From Actinomadura terrae (GTDB lineage: Bacteria > Actinomycetota > Actinomycetes > Streptosporangiales > Streptosporangiaceae): a stretch of 64,000 nt of DNA. The translations under genes were made by a program, and so were the position numbers. The notes beneath the pieces are model-generated. The model worked only from the letters and a program-made list of their open reading frames with translations. It was not told where the DNA came from and made no database searches. Numbering within the stretch: the stretch's first letter is position 1; the number at the start of each line of letters is the position of its first letter. Location of the stretch: positions 186,001 through 250,000 of the forward strand of contig NZ_JAICDG010000004.1 in NCBI RefSeq assembly GCF_022751215.1, given 5' to 3'. Below are positions 8,397-17,113 of this stretch, piece after piece.

Positions 8397-8993
8397 TCAC
8401 TCGGCCAGGGCCCGCAGGTAGGCCATGAGGGCCTTGCCGCGCGGGGAGATGCGGTAACCGGTCTCCAGGCTGTCGGTGAGGCCGAGGGATTTGAGGCGGC
8501 GGACGTCGGCCTTGAAGGGGAGTTTGTCGCGGCCCGCTCGTTCGGCCAGCTCCTGGGCGCGCAGACCGGGGTGCTCCTCGATGAGGCGGAGGACCTCGCG
8601 GGTCCAGGGGGCGCGGCGGCTGCGGGCGTCGACGGCGTCCAGGGCGGCCTTGAGGTCGGCCAGCTCCCGCTCGGTCAGGTCGGCGTCCTCGGCCAGCTCG
8701 GACCGGGGGTCGGGACCGCCCAGGTGGAGCATGACGCGGTGGTATCCGCCCTCCTTGGTGCTCTTGGACAGGGCGGTGAGCAGCGCCGCGCGGTCTTGGA
8801 AGCCTGACCGGTGCGCGTCCTCCTCGGTGATCTCCTCGGGGGTGACGGGCGTGACCGAGTCGATGACGACGATCCCCGCCCAGGTGCGCTGGGTGCTGCC
8901 CGCGCGGACCCGGGGCACGGCCCACACCCGGAACACCCGGTCGATCCGTCCGCCCGCGATCCCCTCCAGGACCTCCCGCCTGAACAGCAACAT
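8397..8993 (-). CDS. ASCH domain-containing protein with C-terminal winged helix
   Basis: A 198-residue protein. The first 100 residues (MLLFRREVLEGIAGGRIDRV, FRVWAVPRVRAG, GIVVIDSVTPV, EITEEDAHRSGFQDR) match the ASCH/PUA-like fold, which usually binds RNA or modified nucleic acid. The second half (TREVLRLIEEHPGLRAQELA, VRRLKSLGLTDSLETGYRIS) looks like a winged helix with a beta wing. The combination suggests a nucleic acid-binding regulator, but no function is established. The ATG has AGGAGG very close (2 bases), so a TTG one codon later is an alternative start. It stands alone between the convergent dehydrogenase and the HxlR gene. Confidence 0.75.
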   Translation of the reverse strand: MLLFRREVLEGIAGGRIDRVFRVWAVPRVRAGSTQRTWAGIVVIDSVTPVTPEEITEEDAHRSGFQDRAALLTALSKSTKEGGYHRVMLHLGGPDPRSELAEDADLTERELADLKAALDAVDARSRRAPWTREVLRLIEEHPGLRAQELAERAGRDKLPFKADVRRLKSLGLTDSLETGYRISPRGKALMAYLRALAE

Positions 8994-9020
8994 TCCTCCT
9001 GGGTGATGACGTCCGTGCGA

Positions 9021-9521
9021 CTAGGGCCTGGGGGAAAGGACGGCGCGGGCGATCGCGTCGCGCTCGGCGGCGTCGCGTTCGGCGGCCTCCTGCTCCGCGG
9101 CGGTGCGGCGGTCGTAGGCGGCGCGGGCGGCGGCGATGGAGTTCTGGTGCTCCTCCGTCCAGACGACCAGGCTGCGGACGGTCGCGTGCAGGGTCGCGCC
9201 CATCGGCGTCAGCGCGTAGTCCACGCGCGGCGGGACGGTCGGGTGCACCGTCCGGCTGACCAGGCCGTCGCGTTCCAGATGGCGCAGGGTGCGGGTCAGC
9301 ATCCGCTGGCTGACGCCGTCGATCGCGCGGCGCAGTTCGGTGAAGCGCAGGCTGCCCTTGTCCAGCAGCGCGATCACCAGCAGCGACCACTTGTCGGCGA
9401 TGCGGTCGAGGATCTGCCGCACCTCGCAGTCCGCGCGCTGGTCCCACTGGTGGACGTCGCCGTCCAGAGCGGTATCCGCGCAGTAACCGAGGGACTTGAG
9501 AGTGCCGTCTTCCATGCTCAC
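9021..9521 (-). CDS. HxlR-family winged-helix transcriptional regulator
   Basis: A 166-residue protein whose residues 30-125 are a full HxlR domain: CEVRQILDRIADKWSLLVIA, then LRFTELRRAIDGVSQRMLTR, TLRHLERDGLVSRTVHPTVP and VDYALTPMG. The conserved cysteine at the domain start is present. The C-terminus is a charged Ala/Glu/Arg helix (AEQEAAERDAAERDAIARAV). HxlR proteins often control a divergent efflux or redox gene, and here the MFS pump starts 102 bases away on the other strand, so it is the probable local regulator. A second ATG two codons inside is an alternative start. Confidence 0.9.
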   Translation of the reverse strand: MSMEDGTLKSLGYCADTALDGDVHQWDQRADCEVRQILDRIADKWSLLVIALLDKGSLRFTELRRAIDGVSQRMLTRTLRHLERDGLVSRTVHPTVPPRVDYALTPMGATLHATVRSLVVWTEEHQNSIAAARAAYDRRTAAEQEAAERDAAERDAIARAVLSPRP

Positions 9522-9623
9522 CGATGGTGCCCGACGATGCTGTCACTTACAAGAGGGAACCGGCGGTCACCTGGGGAACCGTCCCGAGGCTCCGGTTCCC
9601 GCGACGCGAGGGAGACGGCACCG

Positions 9624-11063
9624 ATGTCCGATGGAACCGCCGGCGGGACGTCCCGCCCGGCGAAGCGTTCGTGGGGTCTGCTGCTGGTGCTGTGCGGCGC
9701 GATCTTCCTGGAGGGGATCGACGTGGCGATGCTCAACGTGGCGCTGCCGTCGATCCGCGCCGACCTGGGCCTGTCCACCGGAATGCTCAGCGGCGTCGTC
9801 AGCGCCTACGTGCTGGGCTACGGCGGGTTCATGCTGCTCGGCGGACGCGCCGCCGACCTGCTCGGCCACCGCCGGATGTTCGTCCTGTGGCTGGCGGTCT
9901 TCCTGGTCTTCTCCGGGCTCGGCGGGTTCGCCACCGAGGGCTGGATGCTGCTGGTCGCCCGGTTCGTCACCGGTGTCGCGGCCGCGTTCATGGCGCCCGC
10001 CGGGCTGGCGCTGGTCACCTCCAGCTTCCCGGAGGGCCCGGCGCGCACCAGGGCGCTCGGGGTGTACGCGGGGACGGCGGCGGGCGGGTACTCGCTCGGC
10101 GTGGTCGCGGGCGGCGCGCTCGCCTCGCTCGGCTGGCGCTGGGTGTTCTTCGCGCCGGTCATCCTGTCGGCGCTGATCCTGGCGGCGGCCCTGGCGTTCG
10201 TCCGCGAGACCCGCGTCGAACGCCCCGCCGGAGGCTTCGACCTGGCGGGGACCTTCGCCGGGACCGGCGCGATGCTGCTGCTGGTGTACGGGGTGGTCCG
10301 GCTGGAGCACGCGGGCGACGGCCCCGCCCTGACCGCCGGCGTGTTCGCGGCGGGCCTGGCGCTGCTGTGGCTGTTCACCGCGGTCGAGCGGCGGTCCTCG
10401 TCCCCGCTGTTGCGGCTCGGAATCCTGCGGACGGCGTCGCTGGTACGCGTGAACGTGGCCGCGCTCCTGTTCCTGGCCGCGTTCGCGGGCTTCCAGTTCC
10501 TCGCCACGCTGTACTTCCAGGAGTTGCGCGGCTGGAGCACGATGCAGACCGGCCTGGCCCTGCTGGTGATGGGCATCGACACCGTCCTCGCGCCCGTCCT
10601 GACGCCGCGCCTGGTGGGCCGCTTCGGCAACACCCGCGTGCTGTTCGGCGGCATCGTGCTCGCCGTGATCGCGTACGCGCTGTTCCTGCCCGTCGGCCTG
10701 GACTGGACCTACGCCGCCATGCTCCCGACGCTGATCCTGCTCGGGCTGGCCTTCGCCCTGACGTACGGGCCGCTGACCATGGCCGCCACCGAGGGCGTCG
10801 CCGAAGACGAACACGGACTGGCGGGCGGCCTGCTCTACACCTCCATCCAGTTCGGCATGGCGCTCGGGCTCTCGACGGTCACCGCCGTCAGCGTCGCCGC
10901 CGGTTCGGGCCTGGACGCCCTGCGCACCGCACTGATCGTGCCCGTGGCGGCGGTCGCGATCGGCGCGATCGTCATCGCGTTCGGCCTCCGCACCCCCGCC
11001 ACACCGGGCGGCACGCCGCCGGACGCGTCCACCCCGGTCGAACCCAGCGCGGCCGCGGCCTGA
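9624..11063 (+). CDS. MFS drug-efflux transporter (DHA2-type, EmrB/QacA-like)
   Basis: A 479-residue integral membrane protein with about 14 hydrophobic segments, the usual size for the DHA2 drug:proton antiporters. Motif A appears as LGGRAADLLGHRRMF (about 75-90), and TM1 carries the family D1 motif LEGIDVAMLNVALPSIRADL. The chosen ATG has GAGGGAGA a suitable distance upstream; reading further upstream enters the divergent promoter. The substrate is unknown, but control by the adjacent HxlR regulator suggests a toxic small molecule. It is followed after 16 bases by a flavin-fold oxidase-like gene, probably co-transcribed. Confidence 0.9.
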   Translation: MSDGTAGGTSRPAKRSWGLLLVLCGAIFLEGIDVAMLNVALPSIRADLGLSTGMLSGVVSAYVLGYGGFMLLGGRAADLLGHRRMFVLWLAVFLVFSGLGGFATEGWMLLVARFVTGVAAAFMAPAGLALVTSSFPEGPARTRALGVYAGTAAGGYSLGVVAGGALASLGWRWVFFAPVILSALILAAALAFVRETRVERPAGGFDLAGTFAGTGAMLLLVYGVVRLEHAGDGPALTAGVFAAGLALLWLFTAVERRSSSPLLRLGILRTASLVRVNVAALLFLAAFAGFQFLATLYFQELRGWSTMQTGLALLVMGIDTVLAPVLTPRLVGRFGNTRVLFGGIVLAVIAYALFLPVGLDWTYAAMLPTLILLGLAFALTYGPLTMAATEGVAEDEHGLAGGLLYTSIQFGMALGLSTVTAVSVAAGSGLDALRTALIVPVAAVAIGAIVIAFGLRTPATPGGTPPDASTPVEPSAAAA

Positions 11064-11079
11064 GAAGGGAGAAGACGGC

Positions 11080-11577
11080 ATGACCGATCAAGTGGCGTCG
11101 TTCGCCGAGATCAGACAGCAGTTCGACACCTACATAGGCGACATCGTGTACGCGACCATGACCACCGTCGACCCCAAGGGGCGGCCTCGCGCACGGGTGC
11201 TGATCCCGGTCTGGGAGACGGTCGACGGCGCTCCCCTGGGCTGGCTGGCCACCTACAGGACGCCGGTCAAGGCCGCCCACCTGGCGGGCAACCCGCACAC
11301 CACGTTCTCCTACTGGACGCCGAAGCAGAACGCGGTCAGCGTCGACGCCGTCGCCACCTGGGTCGATGACCCGGCCACCAAGCAGCACGTGTGGGACCTG
11401 TACGAACGGACGAGCCCGAAGGGAGCCGGATACGACCTGGGCAACTTCTGGCGCGGTGGGCCCGCTGACCCGGAACTGCACGTTCTGCGGTTGGAGCCCT
11501 GGCGCGTCCAGGTGATCAGAGGGACCGACCTGCACAGCAGAATCTGGCGCGCCCCTGACCCGCCGGGGGGCCGTTGA
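11080..11577 (+). CDS. Pyridoxamine 5'-phosphate oxidase-fold (split-barrel) protein
   Basis: A 165-residue flavin-binding split barrel. The N-terminal strand pattern (IVYATMTTVDPKGRPRARVL) and YRTPVKAAHLAGNPHTTFSY are typical of PNPOx-like and F420/FMN nitroreductase-type proteins, and WRVQVIRGTDLHSRIWR near the end is conserved in one actinobacterial branch. The cofactor could be FMN or F420. AGAAGGGAGAAG precedes the ATG. It lies 16 bases after the MFS gene and probably shares its transcript, which suggests a role in detoxifying the same compound (inference). The next gene is convergent. Confidence 0.8.
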   Translation: MTDQVASFAEIRQQFDTYIGDIVYATMTTVDPKGRPRARVLIPVWETVDGAPLGWLATYRTPVKAAHLAGNPHTTFSYWTPKQNAVSVDAVATWVDDPATKQHVWDLYERTSPKGAGYDLGNFWRGGPADPELHVLRLEPWRVQVIRGTDLHSRIWRAPDPPGGR

Positions 11578-11620
11578 ACGGTCACGGCCGCAATGTCAAT
11601 CGCACAGCGCAATGGCGACG

Positions 11621-12574
11621 TCATGTGCTGAGCGCCGCATGCTGGGCGGGATTCCCCTCGGACCGGCTGGCCTCTTCGAGAAGCTCGGCCAGGGCGGTCA
11701 GCGCCGGGGTGGTGTGGTCGGTGCGCCAGACCAAGCCGAGTTGGCTGCTGGCCTCCAGGCCGCGGACCGGCAGGTAGCGCAGGTCGGTGCGGGTGTGGTG
11801 CTCGGCCAGCGGGCGGCAGGCGAGCATGGCGTGGCGGCCGGAGGCGGCGAGGGCCAGACCCTGCTGGACGGTGGTGATACCGGCGGTGGACAGGATCGGC
11901 GTCCCGGACGGTGTGACCGGCGGGGTCCGGGCCGCCATCCAGTAGCCGGGGGCGTCGCCGGTGCGGTGCAGCAGATCGAGTTCGGCCAGCTCCTCCAGGT
12001 CGACGGCGTCCCGGTCGGCCAGCGCGTGCTCCGTGCTGAGGACGACGAACTGGTCCTGGGCCGGGAACCGGAATCCGACGGTCAGCTCGGGCTCGTGCAC
12101 CGGCAGCTCCGCGATGACCGCGTCCACTTCCCCATCGAGGAGGGGGGTGAACGGTGAGCCCAGCGGAAGATCGTGGGTGTGCACGGCCACCCCGTGCCGG
12201 TCGTGCAGCGCGCGGAAAATGGAGGTGATCTCTTCGTAGACCATGCCGGTGAACCCGATCCGCAGCTCTTCCACGGCGCCGCGCATCGCCCGTTCCCGCG
12301 CGCGGTCGAAGGTCCGCAGCAGGTTCCGGTAGGCGGGGCGGACCTCCTTGACGAACTGCGCCCCGACCCGCGTCAGCGACACCCGGCGGCTGGTGCGGGC
12401 GACCAGCCGCGCCCCGACCCGCGCCTCCAGGGTGGCGATGAGCTGGCTGACCCTCGACTGCGAGTAGCCGAGCCGTTCGGCGGTACGCCCGAAATGCAGT
12501 TCCTCGGCCAGGACGATCAGGCACTCGATCTGTTGCAGGTGCGCCTGGTGCATCGAGGGGAGCCCGGTGGTCAT
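11621..12574 (-). CDS. LysR-family transcriptional regulator
   Basis: A 317-residue LysR regulator. The N-terminal winged helix is clear (HLQQIECLIVLAEELHFGRT, then AERLGYSQSRVSQLIATLEA), followed by the periplasmic-binding-like effector domain. The ATG at 12574 is selected; an ATG seven codons inside (12553) is a plausible alternative because the helix-turn-helix begins right after it. It is divergent from an MFS transporter gene and a textbook T-N11-A box lies 20 bases upstream, so autoregulation and control of the transporter are likely. Confidence 0.9.
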   Translation of the reverse strand: MTTGLPSMHQAHLQQIECLIVLAEELHFGRTAERLGYSQSRVSQLIATLEARVGARLVARTSRRVSLTRVGAQFVKEVRPAYRNLLRTFDRARERAMRGAVEELRIGFTGMVYEEITSIFRALHDRHGVAVHTHDLPLGSPFTPLLDGEVDAVIAELPVHEPELTVGFRFPAQDQFVVLSTEHALADRDAVDLEELAELDLLHRTGDAPGYWMAARTPPVTPSGTPILSTAGITTVQQGLALAASGRHAMLACRPLAEHHTRTDLRYLPVRGLEASSQLGLVWRTDHTTPALTALAELLEEASRSEGNPAQHAALST

Positions 12575-12593
12575 GTCACCGAGTGTAAGCGAT

Positions 12594-12618
12594 GATCGAT
12601 GAGCCCTGCTGATCGATC
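12594..12618. promoter_or_regulatory. Candidate LysR operator (T-N11-A box)
   Basis: Perfect inverted repeat GATCGAT-N11-ATCGATC in the divergent region between the LysR and MFS genes. LysR-family proteins typically bind T-N11-A inside such palindromes. Confidence 0.65.
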
Positions 12619-12669
12619 GATGAGGAGATCGCTGTTGTTCCAGCACGTCGGAGGCGATGGGCTGGGGGC

Positions 12670-13902
12670 ATGAGTTCTTCCGATTCGGTCCGTGGCGAGC
12701 GGACGTCCCTGCCTCAGTGGGTCGCCGTGGGCGTGCTGACGCTGAGCACGTTCCTGGTGGTGACCTCCGAGATGCTCCCGGTCGGGGTGCTCACCCCCAT
12801 GGCGGACGGGCTGGGCGTCTCCTCGGGAACGATGGGCACCAGCTTGACGATCACCGGTCTGGTCTCGGCGGTGACCGCCCCGCTGGTGCCGCGCCTGCTG
12901 GGGGACCTGGACCGCCGGGTGGTGCTGGCGGCGGCGATGGCGGTGCTCGCCGCAGGCAACGCGCTGACCGCGGTCGCCGGCGGGTTCGGGATGCTGGTGG
13001 TCTCCCGGATCGTCCTCGGCATCGGCATGGGGACCGTGTGGGGCATGGCCTCGGCGGTGGCGACCCGGCTGGTCGCTCCGCGCGACATCGCCCTGGCGGT
13101 CTCCTTCGCCGTCAGCGGGGTGGCTTCGGCCTCCGTCCTCGGCGTCCCGCTGGGCACCTTCGTGGGCAACGCCTTCGGGTGGCGGACGGCCTTCGGCACG
13201 CTCGCGGCCCTGTCGATGGTCCTCGTCCCGGCCCTCGGGCTTGTGCTGCCGAAGCTGCGCCGCCCGGCGGCGACCGGCGAGGCCGACGGCGGAGGGCGGC
13301 GCTCGCTGGCGCGGCCGGCGGTGATCTCCGGGCTGACCGTGGTGGCGCTGCTGGTCACCGCGCACTTCGCCGCGTACACCTACGTCCGTCCCGCGCTCGA
13401 AGAGCTTCCGCACATGTCGGCGAACACGATCGCCCTGTCGCTGCTGCTCTACGGGGTGTTCGGGCTGGTCGGCAACTTCGCCGCCGGAGCTGCCGCCGGA
13501 CGCAGGCCCCGCCCGACGGTGCTGGTCCTGGCCTCCGGCGTCACGGTGGCGATCACGACCCTGGCCCTGTTCGGCACCACGGCACTCGTCGCCGGCCTGG
13601 CGATCGCCCTGTGGGGCGTGGCCTACGGCGGGCTCTCGGTCGGCGCGCAACTGTGGATGACCACCGCCGCCCCGGACCGCGTCGAGCACGTCACCGGCCT
13701 GTACGTCGGGGTGTTCACCGCGTCCATCGCCCTGGGCGCCTTCGCCGGCGGCCTGATCGTCGAGAGCGCGGGCATCGTGCCGCTGCTGTGGAGCACCGCC
13801 GCCCTCGCCCTGACCGCACTCCTAGTAGCCCCCATAGGCCCCGGCCCGACCCCCGAGCCCCAGCCCACAACGACCCCCACCCCCGCCCATCACACCAGCT
13901 GA
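12670..13902 (+). CDS. MFS transporter (DHA1-type, AraJ/PbuE/CmlR-like)
   Basis: A 410-residue 12-helix transporter. TM1 reads VGVLTLSTFLVVTSEMLPVG, a signature of the DHA1 group that includes sugar-efflux AraJ, purine efflux PbuE and chloramphenicol exporters; GTMGTSLTITGLVSAVTAPL follows, and RRVVLAAAMAVLAAGN is the loop after TM2. GGGGGC lies a few bases before the ATG. The C-terminal tail is Pro/Thr-rich. It is divergent from the LysR gene and probably controlled by it through the palindrome at 12594. The substrate is unknown. Confidence 0.88.
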   Translation: MSSSDSVRGERTSLPQWVAVGVLTLSTFLVVTSEMLPVGVLTPMADGLGVSSGTMGTSLTITGLVSAVTAPLVPRLLGDLDRRVVLAAAMAVLAAGNALTAVAGGFGMLVVSRIVLGIGMGTVWGMASAVATRLVAPRDIALAVSFAVSGVASASVLGVPLGTFVGNAFGWRTAFGTLAALSMVLVPALGLVLPKLRRPAATGEADGGGRRSLARPAVISGLTVVALLVTAHFAAYTYVRPALEELPHMSANTIALSLLLYGVFGLVGNFAAGAAAGRRPRPTVLVLASGVTVAITTLALFGTTALVAGLAIALWGVAYGGLSVGAQLWMTTAAPDRVEHVTGLYVGVFTASIALGAFAGGLIVESAGIVPLLWSTAALALTALLVAPIGPGPTPEPQPTTTPTPAHHTS

Positions 13903-14026
13903 GCGACCGCATCGGCCCGCCTTTCCGATAGGCGTTGCAACCCGATCCGGCGCCGCCTGCGCCCCAGCGGACATGTGCGGGAGAGCAGGCCTGTATTGCT
14001 CAAGCGCGCCCTCTACACTCGCACCA

Positions 14027-14137
14027 ATGAATGGAAGGCTCTTACGCGGTCTCAAAGGCTGCGCGGCGGCCATGGCGGCCGCGCTGCTCGTGGGTGTCCT
14101 ACTCCCCGGCGCCGTATCGCCACCCCCGGCACAATGA
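14027..14137 (+). CDS. Small predicted secreted/membrane peptide, coupled to lipoprotein gene
   Basis: A 36-codon reading frame starting ATG AAT GGA AGG. It has a basic N-terminus (MNGRLLRGLK) and a hydrophobic stretch (AAAMAAALLVGVLLPGAV) ending SPPPAQ. Its stop overlaps the next start as ATGA, which suggests translational coupling. It could be a real small membrane peptide, a leader, or the displaced signal-peptide exon of the next gene after a frameshift. No clear ribosome site is visible. Confidence 0.35.
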   Translation: MNGRLLRGLKGCAAAMAAALLVGVLLPGAVSPPPAQ

Positions 14138-14460
14138 CGGTCGATCGCCTTACCCGGCTCGCTCCAGCGGCCCTGCTGTCATTGACGGCGTCCGCATGCT
14201 GCGTGCCCGCCGAAGGACCCAGCGTCATCATCGCCATCAACGACAGCCCCGTCTCCGTGTGGGTTTGGCGCGAGTACGGGACCGGGACGGCCGACCGGCG
14301 GTCCACCCGCATCTGGCCCGGGGAGATCGTTCGACTTCCCGCGCCGTCCTCCTGTGCCCCCGACACCTACCTCGCGCAGGCAGGCGACGGGCGTACCGTC
14401 GGCAACGGTCCTCCCATCTGCCCGAACGCGACCTGGCGGATCACCCTCCCCACCGCCTAG
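14134..14460 (+). CDS. Putative lipoprotein, function unknown
   Basis: A 108-residue protein starting MTVDRLTRLAPAALLSL, with a lipobox-like LTASAC at about residues 17-22, so probably lipid-anchored outside the membrane. The mature part is short, with three further cysteines (one next to the lipobox, SSCAPD and PICPNA) that may form a disulfide. SVWVWREYGTGTAD and IWPGEIVRLPAPS suggest a small beta fold. I do not recognise the family. The start overlaps the stop of a 36-codon frame (ATGA). A GTG/ATG further upstream in this frame would give a non-hydrophobic N-terminus and is less likely. Confidence 0.5.
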   Translation: MTVDRLTRLAPAALLSLTASACCVPAEGPSVIIAINDSPVSVWVWREYGTGTADRRSTRIWPGEIVRLPAPSSCAPDTYLAQAGDGRTVGNGPPICPNATWRITLPTA

Positions 14461-14797
14461 GCACCGGACGCAGCGATGGGCCATCACCGGACCGGCTGAG
14501 CCCGGGGCTCGGGAGAAAGGCCATCAATAGCATCGTCCTTTCACCGGAGAGTGGCCGGTTCCGGCAAGCGGCGCGACGTTTGTTCCGCCCGCGGAATGCT
14601 CGACGGCAGGCACCCTGAAGCGTTCCGTCACGGAAGGCGGACTCTGCGCGACATTTGCCATTCGACGTCTCGCCGTAGAGCGAAATGACCGGGTGCCGGA
14701 AAATACGACGGCGTTGCGGTAAACCGAGGCCCATTTCCGCACGTCGTATTCACGGATGTTGATCAACTGGACTTCTACCCTCAGTTGAGGTGATGGC
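14461..14797. other. Gene-free upstream region with two inverted repeats
   Basis: About 340 bases with lower GC than the surroundings and no convincing gene. It holds AATACGACG at 14702-14710 facing CGTCGTATT at 14742-14750, and TCAACTG (14763-14769) facing CAGTTGA (14782-14788) just before the ribosome site of the next gene. It probably carries the promoter of the secreted-protein operon. Confidence 0.5.
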
Positions 14798-17113
14798 GTG
14801 AAGAGTCATGTCGGCATCACCGCCTCGGTCGTGTTGACCCTGGCGGCGAGTACGGTGACGGCCGTTTCCGGGGCGAGTGCGGCCGTCGCGGGAACGGCCG
14901 CCACCGAACGTGCTCCACGACCCTACGAACTGACCTCCAAACGTCCGAAGGCGCCGTTCGCGGTCGCCCCGCGCCGCCTGGACGTCCCGCTGGCCTGGTC
15001 GAAGACCCCCGCCAAGCCGTCCATTCGGGCTATCACCTACCGCAACAACACACGCAAGGCCATGAAGGTACGGCTGAAAGTGAACCTGCGCGACCGTTCC
15101 GGGCGCGCGGTCCCCGCCCCCCTGGCGCGCTTGTCGGCGAGTTCCCTGACCGTCCCGGCCGGGCGAGAGGCCGGGGTGAACCTGGAACTGCTGCGCCACG
15201 GCATCAGGCCCGGCGCGTACCGCGGCACCGTCCAGGCGACCTCCGCCGCCGGCGAGCCGCTCGGCTCCACGGCGGTGTCGGTCGATCTCCGCGCGCCCGT
15301 CCCCGCCCCCGCTCCGGCGGTCGGGTCCGTCACGGCGTCCGCCACCTCCATCGTCGCCGACCTGGCCTCCCCCGGCATCCCGGACCTGACGCGGCGCTAC
15401 CCGCTCACCTACCGCAACACCGGGTCCAGGCCCGTCACGCTGCGGCTGTCCGCCGACATGAACGGCCCCGGCGGCGAGCCGACCCCGGCTCCCGCGGGGC
15501 TCCTTCAGGCGCCCGGCCAGGTGACCGTCCCCGCCCGGGGCAGCGCGAAGATCACGCTGACCTTCCGGGGCGCCGGTGTCCCCCACGGCCGCTACCTCGG
15601 CGCCCTGGTCGCCACCGGCACCGACGGAACCACGAAGGTGACGACCACGCTCGTGGCCGACGTCGGACGGGAGAAGTACAACGTCGCGGTCAACCTGCTC
15701 GACCGCAACGGCGCCGTCCCGTCCCAGCCGACCTGGGTATACGCCTGGAGCATCACGGACGGCGGACGCTGGGAGCGCAAGGTCGTCAACGGCAGGGACG
15801 TCTTCGAGCTGCCGCCCGGCACCTACGACATCACCACCGCCATCACCACCGGCGCCGGCGAGACTCTGATCAACCACCGGGTCACGGTCGACGACTGGGA
15901 CCTCGAACTGCGGATGAACGCCCTGGAGGGCAGGCCGGTCGAGCTGAGCCCCCGGGGCATCGGCGTCTCCGGCGAGATCGAGGCCTGGTACGACACCCCC
16001 TGGTACCGGTTCACCGCCACCGGCCCCGAGGGCTCGGTCTTCGCCGTTTGGCACGGTCCGGACGAGGTCAAGGAGAACGTCGGCTTCCAGGTCACGGGCT
16101 GGGGCAAGCGTGAGGCGACCGCCGGTCCGGGCGCGGCCTACATCCTGAGCCGCCATTTCGACGGCCGGATCCCGTCCGCCACCGTGTGGCACCCGAGCCC
16201 GGACGAGCTGAGCGTCACCCGTAACCACTTCCGTTCGGCCGGCCTCACCCGCGTCGGCCACCTCAAGGTCACGGGTGGTTACGTCGACGAGCTGCGTCTG
16301 GACGTGGCCCTCCCGCAGACCGTCACCACCTACATCGAGCCCGGACTGGTCTACAGCCGCGAGCTGAACTACGGAATCGAGGCCGGGAACTCGGCGGAGA
16401 TCGCGGACTACCGGGCCACGGCGGAAAAGGGGGCTCGCGACGACATCTGGAACGGCGCCGTCCTCACCACGGGCGCCTTCACCGAATGGTCGAGGCCGTC
16501 CCGCAGCTCAAGCGGCCAACTGACGTTGGTGGCCCCCAACGGATACACCGACTCGTCCGGACGGACCGGTTCGATGGACCGCACGACCAACGAGCTCACC
16601 CTCACCGCCGACGGCGAGACGATCGGCACCGCCGAAGGAACGCTCTACGCCAACCTCCCACCCGAGTCCAAGCGCTACACGCTCACCTGGAACCGCACCG
16701 CCAACCCCGATATCGCCAAATTCTCCACCGCGACCAAGACCGAGTGGACCTTCGAGTCGCACCACATCGAATGGCAGGATCAGACCCTTCCCCTGCACCT
16801 GCTGCGGCTCGCGGTCCCCGGCCTGAGCGACACCAACACAGCCGCGCCGGGCACCCAACTGCACATCCCCGTGAAGGTGGAGCCGGTGCCGGGCCTACCG
16901 GCACCCACCATCACCTCACTTTCGGTCGAGACCTCCACCGACGACGGCGAGACCTGGCAGGCGGCCCCGTCCACCGAAGAAGGCGGCAACTGGACCGCGA
17001 CCGTGACCAACCCGGGCACCCCCGGGTTCGTCTCCCTCCGGATCAAGGCGACCGACGCCGACGGCAACACCGTCAACCAGACGTTCGTCCGCGCCTACGA
17101 GGTGAGCAACTGA
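14798..17113 (+). CDS. Large secreted protein resembling the non-catalytic tail of actinobacterial S8 peptidases
   Basis: A 771-residue exported protein. The GTG start has GAGGTGA 4 bases upstream; an ATG at 14793 is out of frame. A signal peptide is clear (MKSHVGITASVVLTLAAST, cleavage near AVSGASA). The rest is a chain of beta-sandwich units: ITYRNNTRKAMKVRLKVNLR and LTVPAGREAGVNLEL (about 85-130), a second copy YRNTGSRPVTLRLSADM with VTVPARGSAKITLTF (about 200-260), then YNVAVNLLDRNG and a C-terminal Ig-like repeat. These features recall the long C-terminal region of secreted subtilisin-like proteins, but no Asp-His-Ser catalytic domain is present. It is coupled (TGATG) to the next secreted gene. 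Function unknown. Confidence 0.75.
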   Translation: MKSHVGITASVVLTLAASTVTAVSGASAAVAGTAATERAPRPYELTSKRPKAPFAVAPRRLDVPLAWSKTPAKPSIRAITYRNNTRKAMKVRLKVNLRDRSGRAVPAPLARLSASSLTVPAGREAGVNLELLRHGIRPGAYRGTVQATSAAGEPLGSTAVSVDLRAPVPAPAPAVGSVTASATSIVADLASPGIPDLTRRYPLTYRNTGSRPVTLRLSADMNGPGGEPTPAPAGLLQAPGQVTVPARGSAKITLTFRGAGVPHGRYLGALVATGTDGTTKVTTTLVADVGREKYNVAVNLLDRNGAVPSQPTWVYAWSITDGGRWERKVVNGRDVFELPPGTYDITTAITTGAGETLINHRVTVDDWDLELRMNALEGRPVELSPRGIGVSGEIEAWYDTPWYRFTATGPEGSVFAVWHGPDEVKENVGFQVTGWGKREATAGPGAAYILSRHFDGRIPSATVWHPSPDELSVTRNHFRSAGLTRVGHLKVTGGYVDELRLDVALPQTVTTYIEPGLVYSRELNYGIEAGNSAEIADYRATAEKGARDDIWNGAVLTTGAFTEWSRPSRSSSGQLTLVAPNGYTDSSGRTGSMDRTTNELTLTADGETIGTAEGTLYANLPPESKRYTLTWNRTANPDIAKFSTATKTEWTFESHHIEWQDQTLPLHLLRLAVPGLSDTNTAAPGTQLHIPVKVEPVPGLPAPTITSLSVETSTDDGETWQAAPSTEEGGNWTATVTNPGTPGFVSLRIKATDADGNTVNQTFVRAYEVSN

